Source: Methylobacterium mesophilicum (GTDB lineage: Bacteria > Pseudomonadota > Alphaproteobacteria > Rhizobiales > Beijerinckiaceae). Taken from it: a stretch of 64,000 nt of DNA. This document shows positions 55,714-64,000 of this stretch, piece by piece. Within the stretch, counting starts at the first letter, position 1, and the number at the start of each line of letters is the position of its first letter. The stretch spans positions 124,001 to 188,000 of the forward strand of contig NZ_BPQU01000007.1 of NCBI RefSeq assembly GCF_022179445.1, read 5' to 3'. The notes beneath the pieces were generated by a model. That model had not been told where the DNA came from. It saw only the letters and a program-made list of their open reading frames with translations, and searched no databases. Position numbers and translations under genes: made by a program.

Positions 55714-56304
55714 TCAGGTCTTCGATGAGGTCGAGAGGGCGGAGGCCGCGAGGCCGACCGGCCCGGCTGCGGTATAGGCGGCGATCGCCTTCGTAACCTG
55801 CTGCAGCAGGGCCTGCAGGCCGTCCTGGATCCCGCCGGACGCGTCGGTCTCGCCCGTCGCCGGACCGGACGTCGCCGCGACCGCGGTGCTGCCGGACGCC
55901 ACGGAGTCGGAGCCTTCGGGGCCGGCCATGCGGGCATGATGGCCGTGATGGGCACGGGCCGGCGCGGCATTGCCCTGGGTCTGGCCGTCATCCGAACCGT
56001 CGGTGGATGCTTCGGTGATGCTTTGCGCGGAGGTGGGGGCCGCGAAGCCGCCCTGCGCGCTGATCTGGCTGAAGTCGGACTGCACCTTCAGCAGCGATGC
56101 CATCAGGTCGTTCGACAGCGCCGGGCTGGACGCTTTGCTGCCGGAGGAGGTCGTGGCCGCCGCGCCGGCCGACGGGCTCGCGCCGTCGCTCGCCACCGCG
56201 AACGCGTTCGCGTCGGTCTGCTGCGCCGACGCACCGCGCGTCTGCCGCAGGGCACTGATGAGATCCCGCTGGAGGCTGCTGCTCGTGACCGAACCGACCG
56301 ACAT
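55714..56304 (-). CDS. low-complexity Ser/Ala/Thr/Gly-rich hypothetical protein
   Basis: A 196-residue protein with an N-terminus MSVGSVTSSSLQRDLISALR, a Ser/Ala/Gly/Thr-rich middle (SPSAGAAATTSSGSKASSPA), a His/Arg patch ARAHHGHHARM and a final helix GGIQDGLQALLQQVTKAIAAYTAAG. No family recognised. Secreted structural or surface proteins and flagellar-related helpers can have such composition, but no signal peptide is present. ATG at 56304, GAGG upstream. Upstream lies the repeat-rich region before kdp. Confidence 0.6.
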   Translation of the reverse strand: MSVGSVTSSSLQRDLISALRQTRGASAQQTDANAFAVASDGASPSAGAAATTSSGSKASSPALSNDLMASLLKVQSDFSQISAQGGFAAPTSAQSITEASTDGSDDGQTQGNAAPARAHHGHHARMAGPEGSDSVASGSTAVAATSGPATGETDASGGIQDGLQALLQQVTKAIAAYTAAGPVGLAASALSTSSKT

Positions 56305-56564
56305 GATACGTCCTCGCGAAAGTCCTTTTTCGGGACGATGCACGCTGCGGTCCAGAATTTTGCCTGTGATTCCAAGGGCCAAGGCGGGCGGTGGGCCGGC
56401 AGGATCGGCCACACGGCAGATTTTGCCGGCTCGGGGGCAGTGGCTTGGCCCGGGCGGACGGCCAAGCGCGCGTTCCCTACCCTTTGTAAAATCGGGGCTG
56501 CACGGAACGCGGGTCGGATACTTCTCGGCCCGAAGAGAAGTCGCTCCGAGGTAGGCACAGGCCC

Positions 56565-56860
56565 TCCCTCCCCCCTCTGCGGGCTAACGGATTCACACGT
56601 CTTTCCGGAACACTAAGGTTCTGGAAGAAAGGCGCGTTTTCCCCTCCCCGCAAGGGGGGAGGAGAGCGCGTCTCGGCCAGGGATGTGTGAATACCGTAGG
56701 TCGCCAGGGGAGGAGCGCGCGGCGCGCCTCGCCGAAGACGATGTGTGCATACGCCAGCCCGCAAAGGGGGGAGTGAGACGCGCTTGGGGTGAGCCTTCGC
56801 CCTTATCCGGCAGCGTTGTGTGAACCCGATGGCCCGCACGGGAGAGCGGGCCCGCCGCGG
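56565..56860. repeat. cluster of short intergenic repeats with GTGTGNA cores and G-run hairpins
   Basis: GTGTGA/GTGTGC cores at 56685, 56743 and 56818 recur 58 and 75 bases apart, each followed by a short variable part then a G-rich block such as CAGGGGAGGAG or CCCGCAAAGGGGGGAG. A copy in the opposite direction (ATTCACAC near 56591) precedes them, linked to CCTCCCCCCTCTGCGGGC. A hairpin CCTCCCC...GGGGAGG at 56643-56662 resembles those in the atp gaps. These look like REP-type repeats. Confidence 0.5.
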
Positions 56861-56905
56861 CCTGCGGGCCCGATGAAAGCACGGCCCTACCCCGCCGATC
56901 CTCAT

Positions 56906-56924
56906 GCGATCCTTATAAGATCGC
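56906..56924 (+). promoter_or_regulatory. GCGATC...GATCGC dyad upstream of kdp
   Basis: GCGATC and GATCGC are inverted copies around CTTATAA, so an AT-rich core sits in a dyad about 110 bases before the first kdp reading frame. It could be a regulator site or overlap a -10 region (TATAAG). KdpE control is expected but the site is not proven. Confidence 0.35.
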
Positions 56925-57033
56925 CCGCCTCTCCATCTCGAACCCTAACGTGGTTCCCGCCCACAATCCGGGTCGGACGGGATCGGTCGCGGCATGGCCG
57001 CCGGCCGCCCGCAGAACCGAAACGGACCCCGTC

Positions 57034-57117
57034 ATGCTCGACCTCATCTTCATCGCCGCGGGACTGGCCTTCTTCGCCCTGGGCGAAGGCTATGCCGTCC
57101 TCTGCGACCGCCTCTGA
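57034..57117 (+). CDS. 27-residue membrane peptide ahead of kdpF
   Basis: ATG at 57034 to TGA gives MLDLIFIAAGLAFFALGEGY then AVLCDRL, one membrane helix with a short charged end. It ends 12 bases before kdpF in the same direction. Similar short peptides ending in CDRL often stand before kdpF in alphaproteobacteria (from memory). It could be a small transporter subunit or a leader. Too short for routine gene calling. Confidence 0.7.
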   Translation: MLDLIFIAAGLAFFALGEGYAVLCDRL

Positions 57118-57129
57118 CGAGGCGCGTCC

Positions 57130-57231
57130 ATGACCTTAGCCATGACCCTCGACCTGACCCTCGGCGCGCTCGTGACCCTCGGGCTGCTCGGTTACCTCAC
57201 CTACGCCCTCGTCCGCCCCGAGCGGTTCTGA
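57130..57231 (+). CDS. kdpF: K+-transporting ATPase small subunit KdpF
   Basis: A 33-residue peptide with one helix, [20 protein letters not shown] then [13 protein letters not shown]. The GYLxYALxRPERF ending is the hallmark of KdpF, which sits beside KdpA and stabilises the KdpFABC complex. It starts 12 bases after the 27-residue gene and ends 22 bases before kdpA. An in-frame ATG at 57142 is an alternative start. Confidence 0.88.
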   Translation: MTLAMTLDLTLGALVTLGLLGYLTYALVRPERF

Positions 57232-57253
57232 GCGGCACGGACGGACCCCTCCC

Positions 57254-58969
57254 ATGACCCTCAACGGCTGGATGCAGATCGCGCTCTACTGCGCGGTCGT
57301 GTTGGCGCTCGTGAAGCCCCTCGGGCTCTACATGACGCGCGTCTTCAACGGGGAGCGTACGCTCCTGTCGCCGATCGTGGCTCCGGTGGAGCGCGCCTTC
57401 TACCGCGTCGCCGGCATCGACGCGCGGCAGGAGCAGCACTGGCTCGCCTATGCGGGCGGGGTGATCCTGTTCCACCTGCTCGGATTCGCGGTGCTGTACG
57501 CGATCCTGCGGCTGCAGGCGTTCCTGCCGCTCAACCCGGCCGAGCAGACCGCCGTGGCGCCGGACCTCGCCTTCAACACGGCCACGAGCTTCGTCACCAA
57601 CACCAACTGGCAGGCCTACGGGGGCGAGACGACGCTCTCGTACCTGGCCCAGATGCTCGGGCTCACGCACCAGAACTTCCTGTCGGCGGCCACCGGCATC
57701 GCGGTCGCTGTGGCGCTGATCCGCGGCTTCGCCCGCGCCTCCACCGGCACCATCGGGTCGTTCTGGGTCGACGTCACCCGGGCGACACTCTACGTGCTCG
57801 TGCCGCTCTGCATCCCCTACGCGCTGTTCCTGGTCTGGCAGGGCGTCCCGCAGACGCTCGGCGCCTCGGTCGACGCGACCACGCTGGAAGGGGCAAGGCA
57901 GACCATCGCGATCGGCCCGGTGGCGAGCCAGGTCGCGATCAAGATGCTCGGCACCAACGGCGGCGGCTTCTTCAACGCCAACGCCGCGCACCCGTTCGAG
58001 AACCCGACCGCGCTGTCGAACTTCGTCCAGATGGTGTCGATCTTCGCGATCGGGGCCGCCCTGACCAACGTGTTCGGCCGCATGGTCGGGGACGAGCGCC
58101 AGGGCTGGGCGATCCTCGGCGCGATGGGGATCCTGTTCCTGGCCGGCGTCCTCGTCACCTACTGGGCGGAGGCGCAGGGCAGCTCCGTACTCAACGGCTT
58201 CGGCCTCGCGGGCGGGAACCTCGAAGGCAAGGAGGTCCGCTTCGGCATCGTGGCCTCGGCGCTGTTCGCGGTGGTGACCACGGCCGCATCCTGCGGCGCG
58301 GTCAACGCCATGCACGACAGCTTCACGGCGCTCGGCGGCATGATCCCGCTCATCAACATGCAACTCGGTGAGGTCGTCATCGGCGGCGTCGGGGCCGGCC
58401 TCTACGGCATGCTGGTCTTCGTCATCGTGGCGATCTTCGTGGCCGGCCTGATGGTCGGGCGCACCCCCGAATACCTCGGCAAGAAGATCGAGGCGCGGGA
58501 GGTCAAGATGGCGATGCTCGGCATCCTGTGCCTGCCGCTGATGATGCTCGGCGGCACCGCGCTGGCGACCGTGCTGCCGGCGGGCCTCGCCGGGCCGGCC
58601 AATGCCGGGCCGCACGGCTTCACCGAGATCCTCTACGCCTACACCTCGGCGGCGGCCAACAACGGCTCGGCCTTCGGCGGGCTCACGGCCAACACGCTGT
58701 TCTACAACAGCACCCTGGGCCTCGCGATGCTGGTCGGCCGGTTCTTCGTGAAGATCCCGGTGCTCGCCATCGCGGGCTCGCTCGCCGCCAAGAAGACGCT
58801 GCCGGCCTCGGCGGGCACCTTCCCGACCCATGGCGGGCTGTTCATCGGGCTGCTGGTCGGCGTGATCCTGATCGTCGGCGGGCTGACCTTCTTCCCGTCC
58901 CTGGCGCTGGGCCCGGTGGTCGAGCACCTGGCCGGTTCGGCCGGCCAGACCTTCGCGAGCGGAGGCTGA
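57254..58969 (+). CDS. kdpA: K+-transporting ATPase subunit A
   Basis: A 571-residue channel-like subunit related to Trk/Ktr K+ transporters. Four selectivity-filter-like repeats occur, e.g. [53 protein letters not shown] and [13 protein letters not shown]. It takes K+ at the periplasmic side for transfer by KdpB. The ATG at 57254 gives [12 protein letters not shown]. Part of kdpF-kdpA-(small gene)-kdpB-kdpC. Expression should respond to K+ limitation through KdpDE. Confidence 0.96.
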   Translation: MTLNGWMQIALYCAVVLALVKPLGLYMTRVFNGERTLLSPIVAPVERAFYRVAGIDARQEQHWLAYAGGVILFHLLGFAVLYAILRLQAFLPLNPAEQTAVAPDLAFNTATSFVTNTNWQAYGGETTLSYLAQMLGLTHQNFLSAATGIAVAVALIRGFARASTGTIGSFWVDVTRATLYVLVPLCIPYALFLVWQGVPQTLGASVDATTLEGARQTIAIGPVASQVAIKMLGTNGGGFFNANAAHPFENPTALSNFVQMVSIFAIGAALTNVFGRMVGDERQGWAILGAMGILFLAGVLVTYWAEAQGSSVLNGFGLAGGNLEGKEVRFGIVASALFAVVTTAASCGAVNAMHDSFTALGGMIPLINMQLGEVVIGGVGAGLYGMLVFVIVAIFVAGLMVGRTPEYLGKKIEAREVKMAMLGILCLPLMMLGGTALATVLPAGLAGPANAGPHGFTEILYAYTSAAANNGSAFGGLTANTLFYNSTLGLAMLVGRFFVKIPVLAIAGSLAAKKTLPASAGTFPTHGGLFIGLLVGVILIVGGLTFFPSLALGPVVEHLAGSAGQTFASGG

Positions 58970-58970
58970 G

Positions 58971-59174
58971 ATGCCGCGCACGCTCCCGACCCGGCGGATG
59001 CCGCGCCATCACCTCCTGCTGCACCGGGCACCCCCGCCCCCGCCCCGGCACCGGGCCGGTGCGCCGCCGCCGCGGACCTCCGACCTCGTCCTGGCGCTGC
59101 TCGGCGTGCTCCTGCTCGCCGCCTTCGCCCTGATGGCCGCCCACGCGCTGACCGTCGGCACCCCCGCCCCCTGA
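58971..59174 (+). CDS. 67-residue membrane protein inserted between kdpA and kdpB
   Basis: The ATG at 58971 starts one base after the kdpA stop, and a GGAGG lies inside the kdpA end at ideal spacing, so it should be well translated. The first 35 residues are rich in Arg, His and Pro ([18 protein letters not shown]); the rest is a single helix, [20 protein letters not shown], with a short tail [10 protein letters not shown]. The positive-inside rule puts the basic end in the cytoplasm. It is followed by kdpB 55 bases on. I do not know it as a Kdp subunit. Low complexity makes chance codon bias a risk, but the ribosome site is strong. Confidence 0.68.
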   Translation: MPRTLPTRRMPRHHLLLHRAPPPPPRHRAGAPPPRTSDLVLALLGVLLLAAFALMAAHALTVGTPAP

Positions 59175-59229
59175 CGCATCCCGAGGCCCGCGCGACGGGC
59201 CTCCCCGCCCCGCTTCGGACACCCGATCC

Positions 59230-61320
<2,091 letters not shown>

Positions 61321-61342
61321 ACCGCCCCCTCGGAGACCCGCC

Positions 61343-61948
61343 ATGCTCAGCCAGCTTCGCCCCGCCCTGGTCCTGCTCACCGTCCTCACGGCGATCACCG
61401 GCCTCGCCTACCCGCTCGCCGTCACCGGCCTCGCCGGCCTGATCTTCCCCGCGCGTGCCGCCGGCAGCCTGATCGAGCGCGACGGCCATGTCGTCGGCTC
61501 GGGCCTGATCGGCCAAAACTTCACCGGCGCCACCTACTTCCACGGCCGTCCCTCGGCCACGAGCGCCGCGGACCCGGCCGATCCGTCGAAGACCGTGCCG
61601 GCGCCCTACAACGCGTCCAATTCCGCGGGCTCCAACCTCGGCCCGACCAGCGCCGCGCTGGCCGAGCGGGTCAAGGGCGACCGGGACGCGCTGACGGCGG
61701 AAAATCCCGGCCGGCCTGTCCCGGTCGATCTCGTCACGGCGAGCGGCTCGGGCCTCGACCCGGATATCTCGCCCGACGCCGCCCTGTTCCAGGTGCCGCG
61801 GGTCGCCAAGGCCCGCAACCTGCCCGAGGACCGCCTGCGCCAGCTCGTCGCCGCGCAGAGCGAGGGCCGCACGCTCGGGCTGCTCGGCGAGCCACGGGTG
61901 AACGTGCTGGCGCTGAACCTTGCGCTGGATGGGTTGGGTGGGCGCTGA
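61343..61948 (+). CDS. kdpC: K+-transporting ATPase subunit C
   Basis: A 201-residue protein with one N-terminal helix ([24 protein letters not shown]) and a periplasmic part. [42 protein letters not shown] and [21 protein letters not shown], with [13 protein letters not shown] near the end, are standard. KdpC helps KdpB bind ATP. 22 bases after kdpB. ATG at 61343. Confidence 0.95.
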   Translation: MLSQLRPALVLLTVLTAITGLAYPLAVTGLAGLIFPARAAGSLIERDGHVVGSGLIGQNFTGATYFHGRPSATSAADPADPSKTVPAPYNASNSAGSNLGPTSAALAERVKGDRDALTAENPGRPVPVDLVTASGSGLDPDISPDAALFQVPRVAKARNLPEDRLRQLVAAQSEGRTLGLLGEPRVNVLALNLALDGLGGR

Positions 61949-62250
61949 ACGGCCATCCAGGACGCACGGCATCGTTCCGATCCATCCTCGCGGGACGATG
62001 CAGCTGCACCCGAAGGCCGGCGGCCCAACGGATCGGACGGTCGAGACAGCTCGAGAACCGGCACGTTTTGAGTCTGTTCGTAAGGCGGCTTCTTGAGCCG
62101 GCCTCAATCCAACCGCTGGACTGAACGGTATTCGCAGGCGACCCACGCTGGTATCGTGATCGATCGATGGACGGCTCAGGGGCTTCCCGCGCGGACGCTC
62201 TTGCCGGCACCGACCTGGTATCCCGCGATCGTCAGAACTCTCGAGATGTC
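61949..62250. other. intergenic region after kdpC
   Basis: About 300 bases between kdpC and the NTF2-like gene. Contains an imperfect dyad with CATCGT and ACGATG (near 61969-61998) and no clear terminator or gene. Frames here lack codon bias. Confidence 0.4.
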
Positions 62251-62634
62251 ATGAGCGACCTTGTGCAGCGAAAGGCGGACGTGATCGCCTTCTATGAGCT
62301 GATGTTCAACGATTGTCGTCCGCGGAAGGCAATCGAGCGTTACGCAGGGGCCGAGTACGTCCAGCACAATCCACATGTGGCGACCGGAAAAGACGGGTTC
62401 ATCACCTATTTCGAACGCATGGCGCGGGAATGGCCTGGTAAGCGCGTCGAGATCAAGCGCGCCGTCGCCGAGGGCGAATTCGTGGTTCTTCACTGTCTCC
62501 AGCGCTGGCCCGGCGGCCACGACTACGCGACCATGGACATGTTCCGGCTCGATGCCGACGGGAAGATCGTCGAGCACTGGGACGTGCTTCAAATCCTCCC
62601 GGAGACCTCCGCCAATCCGAATGGCATGTTCTGA
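62251..62634 (+). CDS. SnoaL/NTF2-like protein
   Basis: A 127-residue protein of the SnoaL-like (NTF2) fold. RKADVIAFYELMFNDCRPRKAIERYAG, EYVQHNPHVATGKDGFITYF, FVVLHCLQRWPGGHDYATMDMFRLDADGKIVEHWDV are typical of the subgroup of predicted SnoaL-like ester cyclases or isomerases. Substrate unknown. The ATG at 62251 has only a weak ribosome site; the frame is open upstream to 62167. It lies between kdpC and kdpD on the same strand, but the 300-base gap before it suggests its own promoter. Confidence 0.85.
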   Translation: MSDLVQRKADVIAFYELMFNDCRPRKAIERYAGAEYVQHNPHVATGKDGFITYFERMAREWPGKRVEIKRAVAEGEFVVLHCLQRWPGGHDYATMDMFRLDADGKIVEHWDVLQILPETSANPNGMF

Positions 62635-62768
62635 GGCGGCGAAACGTCCTTCCGCACCACGACCTGCAACGTGGAAGGGATTGCCGCGTGCGAGACCGGA
62701 GCGGCGGGAATCCGGCCCGATGCGAACCCCATCCGTGTCGCGCTGACCGCGGGTACCCTGAAAGAACC

Positions 62769-64000
62769 ATGCCCGAGACCGGCCGAGACCCGACCCGTCC
62801 CACCCCCGAGGCGCTGCTGGAAACGGCGCGCCGGGAGTCGCGGACCCGCGGCCGGCTGAAGGTTTTCCTGGGGGCCGCCCCCGGGGTCGGCAAGACCTTC
62901 GAGATGCTCACCATCGGCCGCGCTCGGCGCGAAGCCGGCCTCGACGTGGTGGTGGGCGTCGTCGAGACCCACGGCCGGGCCGAGACCGAGGCGCTGCTCG
63001 ACGGGTTCACGATCGTCCCGCGCCGCACCGTGCCCTACCACGGCACCACGCTCGACGAGATGGATCTCGACGCCCTCCTGACCCGGAGGCCGGCCCTCGC
63101 GCTGGTGGATGAGCTCGCCCACACCAACGCGCCGGGATCCCGCCACCCGAAGCGCTACCAGGACGTCGAGGAACTGCTCGACGCCGGCATCGACGTCTAC
63201 ACGACGCTCAACATCCAGCATGTCGAGAGCCTCAACGACGTGGTGGCGCAGATCACCCGCATCCGCGTGCGCGAGACCGTGCCGGACGGCATCCTCGACC
63301 GGGCGGACGACATCGAGGTGGTCGACCTCAATCCGGACGACCTAATCCAGCGGCTCAAGGACGGCAAGGTCTACGTCCCGACCAACGCCGAGCGCGCCCT
63401 GAAGCACTACTTCTCCCGCGGCAACCTCACGGCCCTGCGCGAGCTGGCCCTACGCCGCACCGCCGACCGGGTCGACGACGAACTCCTCAGCCACATGCAG
63501 GCCAACGCCATCGCGGGGCCCTGGAGCGCCGGCGAGCGGGTGCTGGTCTGCATCAGCGCCGATCCGCGCTCGGCCGGCCTGGTGCGCTACGCCAAGCGCG
63601 TCGCCGACCGGCTGCACGCGCCCTGGACCGCCCTGTACATCGAGGCGCCGCGCGCCGGGTCCGCCAGCGAGGCGGCGCGCGACCGGATCGCCGAGACCCT
63701 GCGGCTCGCCGACCGGCTCGGTGGCGATGCCGTCACCCTGCCGGGCGGCCGGCGCGTCGCCGACGACATCCTGGCCTATGCCCGCTCGGCCAACGTCAAC
63801 CACATCGTGGTCGGCAAGGCGGCACGTTCCTGGATCTTCGAGCTGGTGAACGGCTCGGTGGTCCACGACCTCGTGCGCCGCAGCGGCAACATCAGCGTCC
63901 ACGTGGTGCCGGGCGAAGCCGTGCCGGCCGAGGCTCCGGCGCGCCGGACGGTCGCCACCGCAACCCCGGCCGCGGCCTTCGAGCCCGGCCCCTACGGGAT
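62769..64000 (+). CDS. kdpD: sensor histidine kinase KdpD (N-terminal part, cut by window edge)
   Basis: The first 410 residues of KdpD. The N-terminal KdpD domain has Walker A GAAPGVGKT (35-43), then DELAHTNAPGSRHPKRYQDV and TLNIQHVESLNDVV, which are the KdpD signature region. The USP-like part follows (CISADPRSAGLVRYAKRV, NHIVVGKAARSWIFEL). The membrane, GAF and kinase domains lie beyond the window. It senses K+ limitation or ionic stress and controls kdpFABC through KdpE. ATG at 62769, without a strong ribosome site. Confidence 0.96.
   Translation, partial: MPETGRDPTRPTPEALLETARRESRTRGRLKVFLGAAPGVGKTFEMLTIGRARREAGLDVVVGVVETHGRAETEALLDGFTIVPRRTVPYHGTTLDEMDLDALLTRRPALALVDELAHTNAPGSRHPKRYQDVEELLDAGIDVYTTLNIQHVESLNDVVAQITRIRVRETVPDGILDRADDIEVVDLNPDDLIQRLKDGKVYVPTNAERALKHYFSRGNLTALRELALRRTADRVDDELLSHMQANAIAGPWSAGERVLVCISADPRSAGLVRYAKRVADRLHAPWTALYIEAPRAGSASEAARDRIAETLRLADRLGGDAVTLPGGRRVADDILAYARSANVNHIVVGKAARSWIFELVNGSVVHDLVRRSGNISVHVVPGEAVPAEAPARRTVATATPAAAFEPGPYG

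Larger units (their letters stand above)
56305..57033. other. repeat-containing intergenic region upstream of kdp
   Basis: About 730 bases with no gene. The first part (to about 56560) is ordinary GC-rich DNA. The middle carries short repeats and GC hairpins, described separately. The end, near the kdp genes, includes an AT-rich dyad at 56906-56924 and is the expected promoter region for kdp. Confidence 0.5.

Overview
The window is GC-rich chromosomal DNA from an alphaproteobacterium. Third codon positions are almost always G or C, the ATP synthase genes run delta-alpha-gamma-beta-epsilon (atpHAGDC), a ChvE-GguA-GguB sugar transporter is present, and the DUF1285, DUF2125 and DUF6111 proteins are typical of Hyphomicrobiales. 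Overall it looks most like Methylobacterium/Methylobacteriaceae; the genus is an inference from gene content, not a measured match. No IS element, prophage, CRISPR array or rRNA was seen. One tRNA is present (Pro, GGG anticodon).

1-11 kb: end of an epoxide-hydrolase-like gene, a cyclic-nucleotide-domain/patatin fusion, an SDR, the chvE-gguA-gguB sugar ABC operon, farnesyl diphosphate synthase divergent from the monofunctional transglycosylase mtgA, and a vapBC toxin-antitoxin pair with a palindromic operator. 11-23 kb: argG, two thioredoxin-fold proteins, the F1 operon atpHAGDC, then a tightly overlapping reverse operon DUF1285 - NUDIX CoA pyrophosphatase - DUF6111 - CCA-adding-type nucleotidyltransferase. 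23-34 kb: SMP-30 family lactonase, PaaI thioesterase with the helicase hrpB, a carboxymuconolactone-decarboxylase-like protein, several small exported or membrane proteins, a YoaK/DUF1275 protein, a periplasmic glucan protein (OpgG/OpgD) and a SCO1-type copper protein.

34-48 kb: MBL-fold hydrolase, tRNA-Pro, glycosyltransferase, rhodanese, an RND efflux pair closed by a strong terminator, a plsC-like acyltransferase, DUF2125 and trpF, facing lapA-ihfB-sppA on the other strand, then a FitAB-type toxin-antitoxin pair. 48-56 kb: rpsA, a transglutaminase-like protein, serA, and several small unrecognised genes. 56-64 kb: the kdp potassium system (a 27-codon peptide gene, kdpF, kdpA, an extra 67-residue membrane protein gene, kdpB, kdpC, an NTF2/SnoaL-like gene, and the start of kdpD, cut by the window end).

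Most of the window is housekeeping and transport DNA. The features most worth a second look are: the extra small membrane protein gene sitting with an ideal ribosome site between kdpA and kdpB; paired GC-hairpin elements in exactly two of the four ATP-synthase intergenic gaps, with a related hairpin in the repeat-filled region upstream of kdp; two places with paired DnaA-box-like sequences; a plsC gene whose best-placed Shine-Dalgarno sequence precedes ACG rather than ATG; and nested palindromes upstream of vapB. Nothing in the window amounts to a clear new multi-gene system.
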